A stretch of 64,000 nucleotides of DNA from an uncultured Bacteroidales bacterium. Lineage in GTDB: Bacteria > Bacteroidota > Bacteroidia > Bacteroidales > Bacteroidaceae. Under the pieces are notes generated by a model. That model saw only the letters and a program-made list of their open reading frames with translations. It was not told the DNA's origin and ran no database searches. The position numbers were made by a program, and so were the translations under genes. Location of the stretch: contig CACYOC010000006.1 of assembly GCA_902775975.1 (NCBI GenBank), positions 1 through 64,000 on the forward strand, given 5' to 3'. Below, piece by piece: positions 51,637 through 59,780 of the stretch; position 1 is the stretch's first letter; every line of letters starts with the position of its first letter.

Positions 51637-52563
51637 ATGGCCGTAAAGAAGAAATTTGCAAGTAGCGTGTTAGGTCGTGGTCTGGATGATATAGGTACCG
51701 GCCGCGGACTGGATGCGCTGATAGATACCAGCACCAACGTGCAGACAGAAGGCAGTTCCAATCTGAGCGAGATAGACATTGCACAGATAGAACCAAATCC
51801 CAACCAGCCGCGTCGTGAGTTCGCTCCAGAGGCGCTGCAGGAGCTTGCCAACAGCATCCGCGAATTAGGCATCATCCAGCCCATCACCCTCAGAAAAGTC
51901 AACGACCACAAGTTCCAGATTATTGCCGGTGAGCGCCGTTGGCGTGCCTCGCAGTTGGCTGGTTTGGAAAAGATTCCCGCATACATCGTTGATGTGGAAG
52001 ACCAGGGCGTAATGGAGATGGCGCTGGTCGAGAACATCCAGCGTGAAGACCTGAATGCCATCGAGATAGCCTTGGCGTACCAGCATTTAGCAGAAGCCAC
52101 CGGCATGACCCAGGCTAAGATTTCCGAGAGGGTAGGCAAGAGCCGTGCTGCCGTTACGAATTACATGCGTCTGCTGAAGTTGCCTGCCCAAGTGCAGATA
52201 GCCCTGAAGAACCATGAGATAGAGATGGGCCACGCCCGTGCGCTGCTCTCTATCGACAGTCCCTCGGAGCAGATCAAAGTCTTCAAGGAAGTGCAGCAGC
52301 ATCAGTACTCTGTCCGCAAGGTGGAGGAGCTGGTGCAGGCTTTGAAGAATGGCGAGGCTGTGAAGGTGGCCCGTGGCAAGATTGGCGGTAAGTCGAACCT
52401 GCCGGAAGAGTTTAACTTGCTGCGTCAGCGCCTGTCGCAGTTTTTCCAGGCGAAGGTGCAGATGACATGTTCTTCCAAGGGCAAGGGTAAGATCAGTATT
52501 TCTTTTGATAACGAAGAAGATTTGGAGCGCATCATCAATGCGTTCGACAAGATAAGAGCATAA
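51637..52563 (+). CDS. parB: centromere-binding protein ParB
   Basis: The 308-aa CTPase/DNA clamp has the conserved QIEPNPNQPRREF and IQPITLRKV blocks, the CTP-binding GERRWRASQLAG motif (about 89-100), and the helix-turn-helix MTQAKISERVGKSRAAVTNY. It loads at parS and works with ParA. The start follows the short AT-rich repeat array after parA, and the DUF5683 gene begins four bases after its stop. Confidence 0.95.
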   Translation: MAVKKKFASSVLGRGLDDIGTGRGLDALIDTSTNVQTEGSSNLSEIDIAQIEPNPNQPRREFAPEALQELANSIRELGIIQPITLRKVNDHKFQIIAGERRWRASQLAGLEKIPAYIVDVEDQGVMEMALVENIQREDLNAIEIALAYQHLAEATGMTQAKISERVGKSRAAVTNYMRLLKLPAQVQIALKNHEIEMGHARALLSIDSPSEQIKVFKEVQQHQYSVRKVEELVQALKNGEAVKVARGKIGGKSNLPEEFNLLRQRLSQFFQAKVQMTCSSKGKGKISISFDNEEDLERIINAFDKIRA

Positions 52564-52567
52564 CACA

Positions 52568-53278
52568 TTGAAAGTCAGTGACAACATACGGAAAGGACTG
52601 CTGGTGAGCATGATGCTCATCTGTGGAGTGGTGGCGGGCTGGTCGCAGCAAGCCGACTCCACCTTGGCCGTGATGGACTCCATCGCTGCCTCCGACGCAC
52701 GCATTCTGTTGCCTGACGACTCCTCCTCCGTGGTGGTGAAGACCGATGTTGCGAAAGGTCGCGACTGGTCCACCTGGCGCCCGAAGCCGCAGAAAGCCTT
52801 GTGGCTCGCCTTGGTGCTGCCGGGTGCCGGACAGATCTACAATCGCAAATACTGGAAACTGCCCATCTTCTATGGTGGTTTTCTGGGCTGCATCTACGCC
52901 CTGTCATGGAATAACATGATGTATAAGGACTATTCGCAGGCTTACCTCGACATTTCCGATAACGATCCGGGAACGGCGAGCTATAATAAGTTCCTGCACT
53001 TAGGAGTAGAGATTAACGACAACAACAAGGAGCGCTACAAGTCGCTCTTCAAGAGTCGTAAGGACAAGTACCGCCGCTGGCGCGACATGAGTGTCATCGT
53101 TATGGTGGCGGTCTATGCGCTCTCGGTGGTCGATGCCTACGTTGATGCGGAACTGTCGGAGTTTGACATCTCCAAAGACCTCAGTCTCAAAGTCAGGCCT
53201 ACCGTCATTCCTAATCAGGCAGGGGCGCGCTCGCTGCAAGCTCAGTCGCTGGGTGTCAGCTGTAGCTTGAGTTTTTAG
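52568..53278 (+). CDS. DUF5683 membrane protein
   Basis: The frame begins at a TTG four bases after parB; the alternative ATG at 52610 would cut into the signal-like segment (LLVSMMLICGVVAGWSQ). The core KALWLALVLPGAGQIYNRKY, then WKLPIFYGGFLGCIYALSWN is the DUF5683 signature, with two or three hydrophobic segments including SVIVMVAVYALSVVDAYVDA. The family is almost always found after parB in Bacteroidetes and has no assigned function; an envelope role is inferred. Confidence 0.87.
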   Translation: MKVSDNIRKGLLVSMMLICGVVAGWSQQADSTLAVMDSIAASDARILLPDDSSSVVVKTDVAKGRDWSTWRPKPQKALWLALVLPGAGQIYNRKYWKLPIFYGGFLGCIYALSWNNMMYKDYSQAYLDISDNDPGTASYNKFLHLGVEINDNNKERYKSLFKSRKDKYRRWRDMSVIVMVAVYALSVVDAYVDAELSEFDISKDLSLKVRPTVIPNQAGARSLQAQSLGVSCSLSF

Positions 53279-53280
53279 GA

Positions 53281-53321
53281 GAAGACCCACCCCAGCCCTC
53301 CCTGTGAGGGAGGGAGTTGAG
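53281..53321. repeat. G-rich dispersed repeat, copy 3 (inverse)
   Basis: ACCCACCCCAGCCCTCCC, then TGTG, then AGGGAGGGAGT lies just past the stop of the DUF5683 gene, in the opposite orientation to the other copies. The palindromic half could also act as a weak terminator or attenuator before the transglycosylase gene. Confidence 0.65.
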
Positions 53322-53353
53322 AAATATAAGAAGTGAGAAATAAGTAGTGAAAA

Positions 53354-54646
53354 ATGAAATATATACAGATAAATAAAGTGGTAAGGCGCTTGTTGCCGTG
53401 TTGTCTTTTCGTTCTGATGCCTCTGACGTTGCAGGCTCAGGAGAAGGTGGAGACAGGGGCTGTCGCCGACGATGATGAAATCACTGTGACCGACGATAAC
53501 GGTCGCGAGGAGGTGATCGAGTTTCCTGAGGCGATGACCTACGATTTGGACAGCCTGCTGAACCTCTATATGGCGAAGACCTATCTCGACGAGCCGTCGG
53601 ACTGCAATATGCAGGACTACAACCCTGTTTATTCCCGTGAGGACTATGTCGATAGACTGAGTCGTCTGCCGACCATCATGGAAATGGCGTATAACGACGT
53701 CGTGCAGAAGTTTATCGACCGTTACAGCGGTCGTCTGCGCCGTAGCATCAGCTACATGTTGGGAGCGTCGAACTTCTACCTGCCCATCTTCGAAGAGGCT
53801 TTAGAGGCTTACAAGCTGCCGTTGGAGCTGAAGTACCTGCCCATCATCGAGTCAGCCCTCAACCCCAATGCCGTGTCGCGCGTCGGTGCTACCGGTCTTT
53901 GGCAGTTCATGCTGGCTACCGGTCGGCATTACGGGTTGCAAGTCAACTCGCTGGTTGACGAGCGTCGCGACCCCGTGAAGGCATCGTATGCCGCTGCCCG
54001 CTACCTGAGCGACCTCTACAAAGTCTTTGGCGACTGGAACCTCGTGCTGGCAGCGTATAACTGCGGACCGGGCAATATCACCAAGGCCATCCACCGTGCT
54101 GGCGGTCAGAAGGACTACTGGCAGCTCTATCCCTATCTGCCCAAGGAGACCCGCGGCTATGTGCCCGCCTTCATTGCTGCCAACTACATGATGACCTACT
54201 ACTCGCAGCACAACATCTGTCCTATGAACACCCGCCTGCCGGCGCAGTCCGATACCATCATGGTGAGCAAGCAGGTGCACCTGCAGCAGATTGCCGATGT
54301 GTTAGACATCAGCATCGACCAGCTGCGAACGCTCAATCCCATGTATCGCCACGACGTGATACCTGGCAATACAGAGCCCATGCCGCTGCGCCTGCAGTTG
54401 GCAGACATCAACCGCTTTATCGATTTGGAGGACTCTATCTACAACCATCGCAGCGACGAACTGCTGACCAACCGCTTAGAGGTAGAGGTGAAGGACGACG
54501 TGCCCACGTACTACCACCGCAGCAAGCGCTATGTCAGCAAGAAGCACGGCAGCCGCTACCATCGTGGCAAGCACTCCGTCAGTCGCAGGCACGGCCATAG
54601 AGGAGGCAGAAAACATAAGTCAACGAAAAGAAGAAGAAGGAGGTAA
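53354..54646 (+). CDS. MltD-like lytic transglycosylase
   Basis: A signal peptide (about 1-28) is followed by an SLT domain (about 150-290). Its catalytic Glu lies in LKYLPIIESALNPNAVSRVG, and the segments TGLWQFMLATGRHYGL, VNSLVDERRDPVKASYAAA and VLAAYNCGPGNI are the family signatures. One LysM-like peptidoglycan-binding segment follows (LQQIADVLDISIDQLRTLNP). The last 40 residues are very rich in Arg, His, Lys and Ser. The enzyme cleaves peptidoglycan to anhydro-muropeptides in the periplasm. It stands between DUF5683 and rsh as in other Bacteroidales. Confidence 0.92.
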   Translation: MKYIQINKVVRRLLPCCLFVLMPLTLQAQEKVETGAVADDDEITVTDDNGREEVIEFPEAMTYDLDSLLNLYMAKTYLDEPSDCNMQDYNPVYSREDYVDRLSRLPTIMEMAYNDVVQKFIDRYSGRLRRSISYMLGASNFYLPIFEEALEAYKLPLELKYLPIIESALNPNAVSRVGATGLWQFMLATGRHYGLQVNSLVDERRDPVKASYAAARYLSDLYKVFGDWNLVLAAYNCGPGNITKAIHRAGGQKDYWQLYPYLPKETRGYVPAFIAANYMMTYYSQHNICPMNTRLPAQSDTIMVSKQVHLQQIADVLDISIDQLRTLNPMYRHDVIPGNTEPMPLRLQLADINRFIDLEDSIYNHRSDELLTNRLEVEVKDDVPTYYHRSKRYVSKKHGSRYHRGKHSVSRRHGHRGGRKHKSTKRRRRR

Positions 54647-54651
54647 GGACT

Positions 54652-56925
54652 ATGGATGAAGACAAGTTGCGCGAAGCCGCGGACGACAAGTTGATTAATG
54701 ATGCCTTCCAGCGACTGCTGGACAGCTATTTGGCATCACGTCACCGCAAGAAGGTAGAAATCATCACCAAGGCCTTCAACTTTGCCCGTCAGGCTCATAA
54801 GGGCGTGCGCCGTCTGAGTGGCGAGCCCTATATCATGCACCCCATTGCCGTGGCGCAGATAGCCTGCGAGGAGGTGGGTTTGGGTTCTACGAGCATCTGT
54901 GCCGCCCTGTTGCACGATGTGGTGGAAGATACCGACTTCACGACGGAAGACATTGAGAATATGTTTGGTCCGAAGATAGCCCAGATTGTCGATGGTCTGA
55001 CGAAAATCAGCGGCGGCATCTTCGGCGAGCAGGCGTCGGCACAGGCAGAGAACTTCAAGAAGCTGCTGCTGACCATGAGCGACGACATCCGCGTCATCCT
55101 CATCAAGATTTGCGACCGCCTGCACAACATGCGAACCCTCGAGTCGCAGCCTGCCAACAAGCAGTATAAGATTGCCGGCGAGACACTGTATATCTATGCT
55201 CCCTTGGCGAACCGCCTGGGACTGAACAAGGTGAAGTCCGAGCTGGAGAACCTCAGTTTCAAGTACGAGCATCCCGACGAGTATAACAGCATCAAGGCCA
55301 AGCTCGCCTCTACCGAGGCATCGCGCCGCGAGCTCTTCGACGAGTTCACCGCACCTATCGAGGAAGCGCTGAAGAAGATGGGTGTGAAGTACGAAATCAA
55401 GGAGCGTGTGAAGACCCCTTACTCCATCTGGAGCAAGATGCAGAACAAGCACGTCACCTTCGACGAGGTCTATGACATCCTGGCTGTGCGCATCATCTTC
55501 ACCCCCGAAGACCGCAACATGGAAATCAGCGAGTGCTTCAAGATCTATGTCGAGATATCGCAGATTTACAACAGCCATCCCGACCGTCTGCGCGACTGGC
55601 TGAACCATCCGAAGGCCAACGGCTATCAGGCGCTGCACACCACGATGATGTCGAAGCAAGGCCGTTGGATAGAGGTGCAGATACGTTCCGACCGCATGGA
55701 CGAGATTGCCGAGCAGGGCTTTGCCGCCCACTGGAAGTACAAGGACGGCATGGAGAAAGAGTTTACCGAGGACGAGACCGAGCTGAACAACTGGCTGCGC
55801 ACCATCAAGGAGATTCTCGACGACCCGCAGCCCGACGCCATGGACTTCCTCGATGCCATCAAGCTGAACCTCTTCGCCTCGGAAATCTTCGTCTTCACCC
55901 CCAAGGGAGAAATTAAGACCATGCCGACGGGCAGTACCGCGCTGGACTTTGCCTTCTCCATCCATACCTTCCTCGGCTCACATTGTATCGGAGCGAAGGT
56001 CAACCACAAGCTCGTACCCCTGAGCCATAAGCTGCAGAGCGGCGACCAGGTGGAAATCCTGACGTCGAAGTCGCAGCACATCCAGCCGGGATGGGTCAAC
56101 TTCGTCAGCACGGCGAAGGCCAAGGCGAAGATTCAGGCTATCCTGCGCCGTAACAGTCGTGAGAAGCAGAAGAAGGGTGAGGAGATGCTCGAGGAGTTCC
56201 TGCAGAAGAACAACCTTTCCGACCACCTCAATGCTGCCGACCAGCTGGCTTTGTTCCATGAAATCAAGCATCGTGAGGAGTTCTACCAGGCCATTGCCGA
56301 GAAGTCTATCCTGCTGGGCGAGAAAGACGTCGATGAGCTGATGGGCAAGAACGCGCAGGGCAAGGGCGGCTGGCGCAAGCTCGTACCGTTCCTGAAGAGC
56401 AAGCCTGCCGAGGGCGAGAAGGGGCAGTTGGATAATGGTGGCGACCAGTTCTTCGTCGTGCCCGAGAAGTTCAACCGCAAGAAACCCATCTACATCACCG
56501 ACGACAACCTCACGCAGTATAAGTTCAAGCACTGCTGCCATCCCATTCCTGGAGATGACATCCTCGGTTTCATCGACGGCAAGCACCAGATAGAAATCCA
56601 CAAGCGTGCCTGTCCGGTGGCAGCGCGTCTGAAGGCAAGCTTCGGCAACCGCATCCTTGACGCCAAGTGGGACATGCACAAGCGCCTCTTCTTCGATGCC
56701 ACCGTGCGTCTGCAGGGCATCGACCGCATGGGCATGCTGCTCGACATCGCACAGATTGTCTCTTCCCAGATGAGTGTCAACATCCGCAAGCTCACCATCG
56801 GCAGTGACGAGGGCGTCTTCGACGGCACCATCGAGTTGCGCGTCCATGACCGTGAAGACGTCCGTAAGATCATGGACCAGCTGAAGAAGATTGACGGACT
56901 GCAAGACGTAACACAAATCGTATAA
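54652..56925 (+). CDS. bifunctional (p)ppGpp synthetase/hydrolase, RelA/SpoT family
   Basis: The 757-aa protein has the full long-RSH order: HD hydrolase domain (about 40-190, GEPYIMHPIAVAQIACEEVG and AALLHDVVEDTDF), synthetase domain (about 240-370, RVKTPYSIWSKMQNKH and GYQALHTTMMSKQGRWIEVQ), TGS domain (about 405-465, EIFVFTPKGEIKTMPTGSTA), a zinc-finger/CC region (FKHCCHPIPGDDILGFIDG) and a C-terminal ACT domain. The intact HD motif indicates hydrolysis as well as synthesis. It controls the stringent response. It starts six bases after the transglycosylase stop. Confidence 0.94.
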   Translation: MDEDKLREAADDKLINDAFQRLLDSYLASRHRKKVEIITKAFNFARQAHKGVRRLSGEPYIMHPIAVAQIACEEVGLGSTSICAALLHDVVEDTDFTTEDIENMFGPKIAQIVDGLTKISGGIFGEQASAQAENFKKLLLTMSDDIRVILIKICDRLHNMRTLESQPANKQYKIAGETLYIYAPLANRLGLNKVKSELENLSFKYEHPDEYNSIKAKLASTEASRRELFDEFTAPIEEALKKMGVKYEIKERVKTPYSIWSKMQNKHVTFDEVYDILAVRIIFTPEDRNMEISECFKIYVEISQIYNSHPDRLRDWLNHPKANGYQALHTTMMSKQGRWIEVQIRSDRMDEIAEQGFAAHWKYKDGMEKEFTEDETELNNWLRTIKEILDDPQPDAMDFLDAIKLNLFASEIFVFTPKGEIKTMPTGSTALDFAFSIHTFLGSHCIGAKVNHKLVPLSHKLQSGDQVEILTSKSQHIQPGWVNFVSTAKAKAKIQAILRRNSREKQKKGEEMLEEFLQKNNLSDHLNAADQLALFHEIKHREEFYQAIAEKSILLGEKDVDELMGKNAQGKGGWRKLVPFLKSKPAEGEKGQLDNGGDQFFVVPEKFNRKKPIYITDDNLTQYKFKHCCHPIPGDDILGFIDGKHQIEIHKRACPVAARLKASFGNRILDAKWDMHKRLFFDATVRLQGIDRMGMLLDIAQIVSSQMSVNIRKLTIGSDEGVFDGTIELRVHDREDVRKIMDQLKKIDGLQDVTQIV

Positions 56926-56928
56926 GCT

Positions 56929-57957
56929 ATGAAACGACTCCTCAACCTACTTGTTCTTTTCCTTGGAGGCCTGCTGACCACATACGCTGCCTCTCCGTTT
57001 GATAATCCCGACACGCTGGTCGTCAGCCGCGACGGCACGGGACAGTTTCGCAACATCAGCGAGGCCATAGAGGTGTGCCGCGCCTTCATGGAGTATCACA
57101 AGGTGATATATATAAAGAAAGGTACGTATAAGGAGAAGATCATCATTCCGCAGTGGCTCACCAACATCGAGCTGTGTGGCGAAGACCGCGACCAGACCGT
57201 CATCACATGGGACGACCATGCCAACATCCCCGTTGCTATGGCGCTGGCATCATGGCCCATCGACATTGCTGAGGCGCTGCGACCCACTGACGGCAGGGCG
57301 AAGATAGGAACCTTCCGCACCTTCACGCTGAAGATACAGGGCAGCAAGATTACCCTGAAGAACCTGACCGTCGAGAATAATGCCGCCCGTCTGGGACAGG
57401 CCGTTGCGCTGCATGCCGACGGCGACCGCCTGACGTTCGTCAATTGCCGCTTCTTAGGTCATCAGGACACCATCTATACCGGCAACGGCCACTGCCGCCA
57501 GTATTTCAAGGACTGCTACATCGAGGGTACCACCGACTTCATCTTCGGACCCTCCACGGCGTGGTTCGAGCATTGTGACATCTTCTGCAAGCTCAACAGC
57601 TACATCACAGCAGCCTCGACGCCGCAGGACGTGCGCTACGGCTACATCTTCAATAACTGCCGCATTACGTGTGCAGAAGGTGTGACGAAGGTTTATCTCG
57701 GACGTCCGTGGCGCGACTACGGCTATACGCTGTTCATGAACTGCGAGCTGCCCCGTCAGATACGTCCTGAGGGTTGGCACCACTGGCAGAAAGAGCGCGA
57801 GCAGACCGCCCGCTACTTAGAGTATAACAATAGCGGTGAGGGAGCAGCGACGTCGCAGCGTGTTCCGTGGAGCCGGCAGCTGACGAAGAAAGAAGCTCAG
57901 CAGATAACGTTGGATGCCGTGTTCCACAACGACGACACGTGGCATCCTTGCCGATAG
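56929..57957 (+). CDS. exported pectin methylesterase (CE8)
   Basis: The 342-aa protein has a signal peptide (MKRLLNLLVLFLGGLLTTYA) and the right-handed beta-helix of pectinesterases. Conserved motifs are GQAVALHADGDR, FLGHQDTIYTG, the catalytic Asp in YIEGTTDFIFGPS and the Arg in VYLGRPWRDYG. It removes methyl groups from pectin and acts outside the cytoplasm. It starts three bases after the rsh stop, an unusual position because pectin genes normally cluster with lyases and SusCD pairs, none of which are nearby. A gut or rumen plant-fibre lifestyle is suggested. Confidence 0.93.
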   Translation: MKRLLNLLVLFLGGLLTTYAASPFDNPDTLVVSRDGTGQFRNISEAIEVCRAFMEYHKVIYIKKGTYKEKIIIPQWLTNIELCGEDRDQTVITWDDHANIPVAMALASWPIDIAEALRPTDGRAKIGTFRTFTLKIQGSKITLKNLTVENNAARLGQAVALHADGDRLTFVNCRFLGHQDTIYTGNGHCRQYFKDCYIEGTTDFIFGPSTAWFEHCDIFCKLNSYITAASTPQDVRYGYIFNNCRITCAEGVTKVYLGRPWRDYGYTLFMNCELPRQIRPEGWHHWQKEREQTARYLEYNNSGEGAATSQRVPWSRQLTKKEAQQITLDAVFHNDDTWHPCR

Positions 57958-57966
57958 GGGAGAGTC

Positions 57967-58317
57967 CTATCCTAAATAATCCAATTGTTTTTTCAGTGCC
58001 TGCAGGTCGTCGCGCACTCCGATGAGGCGTGTCATCACCTCCGCTTTGCGGTCGGCACCGTTGCGGTTGTTGTTGATAATCTTCTTGGCAGCCGCAATCT
58101 TGAAGCCACGCACCTTCACGAGGTTGTGAATCAGGCGAATCTGTTCGATGTCCTTCTCCTGATACTGGCGTATCTTGGCAGGTCCGCTGGTTTTAGGCTT
58201 CAGGTAAGGAAACTCCTGTTCCCAATAGCGCAGCGTACTCTCGTTGATGTCGAACATCTCTGCTACCTCCTTGATGGAGTAGTACAATTTCAAGTTCTTG
58301 TTCAGATTCAGTGCCAT
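57967..58317 (-). CDS. MerR-family transcriptional regulator
   Basis: The 116-aa protein has an N-terminal winged helix (YYSIKEVAEMFDINESTLRY, then WEQEFPYLKPK), the GPAKIRQYQEKDIEQIRLIH recognition segment and a short C-terminal coiled coil (RLIGVRDDLQALKKQLDYLG). It lacks the cysteines of metal-sensing MerR proteins and has little room for a ligand domain. This single-domain type is widespread in Bacteroidales with unknown targets. It is convergent with the pectinesterase (9-base gap) and divergent from the histidine kinase. TACCTTTG on the minus strand at 58338-58345 is its likely -7 box. Confidence 0.88.
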   Translation of the reverse strand: MALNLNKNLKLYYSIKEVAEMFDINESTLRYWEQEFPYLKPKTSGPAKIRQYQEKDIEQIRLIHNLVKVRGFKIAAAKKIINNNRNGADRKAEVMTRLIGVRDDLQALKKQLDYLG

Positions 58318-58337
58318 AGTCGATTCATTATTCGGGG

Positions 58338-58345
58338 CAAAGGTA
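58338..58345 (-). promoter_or_regulatory. merR-type gene -7 box
   Basis: CAAAGGTA reads TACCTTTG on the minus strand, 20 bases before the ATG at 58317. No clear TTTG box is visible upstream, where the DNA is a run of AAAAGAAT repeats. Confidence 0.55.
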
Positions 58346-58456
58346 CTAAAAAAGTAAAGAATAAAAGAATAAAAAGAATGAAAAGTTTAAATATTTTTTT
58401 GTTTCTTACGTTATAGTATTCATAAAGCATCGTCTTTAAACCCAAGGTTTCGCATT

Positions 58457-59602
58457 ATGCAATGGACTGACCGTATTCGTCAAGTGAAGATTCTGCTCGT
58501 GGTGGCAGCCGTGTTGATAGCTGTGGCGAGCCTCCTGGTGTCGCACTTCCTCGTGCGCGACCTCTCTACCGAGGAGCATCACCGCATGGAGGTGTGGGCA
58601 CAGGCGCTGCATGCGCTGAATGCTGCCGACGAGAATACCGATCTCTCACTGGTGCTCAACGTCATGGAGGGCAACAACACCATTCCCGTCATCGTGGTGA
58701 ACAGCGAGGGCGGCATCGACGACTTCCGCAACATCGACGATACGCTGCAGGTGGCGAGATATGCGCGCCGCATGATACAGGCTGGCGATACCATCCGTGT
58801 CGATAGTCAGCTGGTGTGCTACGACGAGAGCATCATGCTCAAGCGCCTGCAGGCATGGCCGTACGTGCAGTTAGGCATCGTGCTCATCTTTGTCGTCGTG
58901 GCCATCTTTGCCCTGCTCTCCAGCAAGCGTGCCGAGCAGAACAAGGTGTGGGTAGGACTCTCCAAGGAGACCGCTCACCAGTTGGGAACGCCCGTGTCGA
59001 GTCTCATGGCTTGGGTGGAGATGCTCAAGGAGCAGTATCCCGACGATGAACTGCTGCCCGAGATGGACAAGGACGTGCGCCGTTTGCAGCTCATTGCCGA
59101 CCGTTTCTCGAAGATTGGCTCGCTGCCCGAGCCCGTCGAGGCTTCCATGAACGAGGTGTTGCAGCACGTCGTGGAGTATATGGACCGCCGCACCAGCAGT
59201 CAGGTGCAGATGCTGCTCCGCGTTCCCGATCACGACGTCCGTGTGAAGATGAACGCCTCGCTCTTCGAGTGGGTCGTGGAGAATCTCTGTAAGAATGCCG
59301 TCGATGCCATGGAGGGCCACGGCACCATCACGCTCACGCTGACCGAAGAGGGTAGTGCTGCGCTGTCTGCCAACAACTCATCCTTAGTAGTCATCGAGGT
59401 GCAAGATACCGGAAAGGGCATCCGCAAGAAAGATTTGGGTAACGTCTTTATTCCTGGCTTCACCACGAAGAAGCGTGGCTGGGGTCTTGGTCTCTCACTG
59501 GCCAAGCGCATCGTCGAGGAGTACCACCGTGGTCACATCTTCGTCAAGCAGTCGGAAGTGGGCAAAGGCACCACCTTCCGCATTGAACTTAAAAACTCTT
59601 AG
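58457..59602 (+). CDS. orphan membrane sensor histidine kinase
   Basis: The 381-aa protein has two transmembrane helices (about 11-33 and 137-155) enclosing a periplasmic sensor of about 100 residues. The H-box KETAHQLGTPVSSLMAW has phospho-acceptor His174. The ATPase boxes are N (VVENLCKNAVDAM), G1 (VQDTGKGIRKKD) and G2 (RGWGLGLSLAKRI). There is no HAMP domain and no response regulator next to it, so its partner lies elsewhere. The signal is unknown. Confidence 0.9.
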   Translation: MQWTDRIRQVKILLVVAAVLIAVASLLVSHFLVRDLSTEEHHRMEVWAQALHALNAADENTDLSLVLNVMEGNNTIPVIVVNSEGGIDDFRNIDDTLQVARYARRMIQAGDTIRVDSQLVCYDESIMLKRLQAWPYVQLGIVLIFVVVAIFALLSSKRAEQNKVWVGLSKETAHQLGTPVSSLMAWVEMLKEQYPDDELLPEMDKDVRRLQLIADRFSKIGSLPEPVEASMNEVLQHVVEYMDRRTSSQVQMLLRVPDHDVRVKMNASLFEWVVENLCKNAVDAMEGHGTITLTLTEEGSAALSANNSSLVVIEVQDTGKGIRKKDLGNVFIPGFTTKKRGWGLGLSLAKRIVEEYHRGHIFVKQSEVGKGTTFRIELKNS

Positions 59603-59717
59603 ATTTTTTTTCGGGGGTACGGGGGGAGAGAATAAATGAGTAATGAGTAATTATGATTACCTGTAAACTGTAAACCGTAAACAGTAAACTCTTAAACTGA
59701 CTCTCAACTCTCAACTA

Positions 59718-59779
59718 ACTCCCCTCCCCCCCGGGAGGGGTTGGGGGTGGGCTTTACCCGGGAGGGCTGGGGTGGGTCT
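59718..59779. repeat. G-rich dispersed repeat, copy 4 (extended)
   Basis: CTCCCCTCCCCCCCGGGAGG, then GGTTGGGGGTGGGCTTTACC, then CGGGAGGGCTGGGGTGGGTC is a long form of the element. It is almost identical to the copy at 62036-62096, as is the preceding TTAAACTGACTCTCAACTCT spacer. It lies just downstream of the CapD-like gene stop. Confidence 0.75.
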
Positions 59780-59780
59780 T

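Noticed and set aside
54736..55965. Long open frame antisense to rsh (also antisense frames at 55978-56916, 59772-61172 and 12107-12919)
   Set aside because: They lie opposite well-conserved genes, have no recognisable motifs, and arise from GC-rich third positions.
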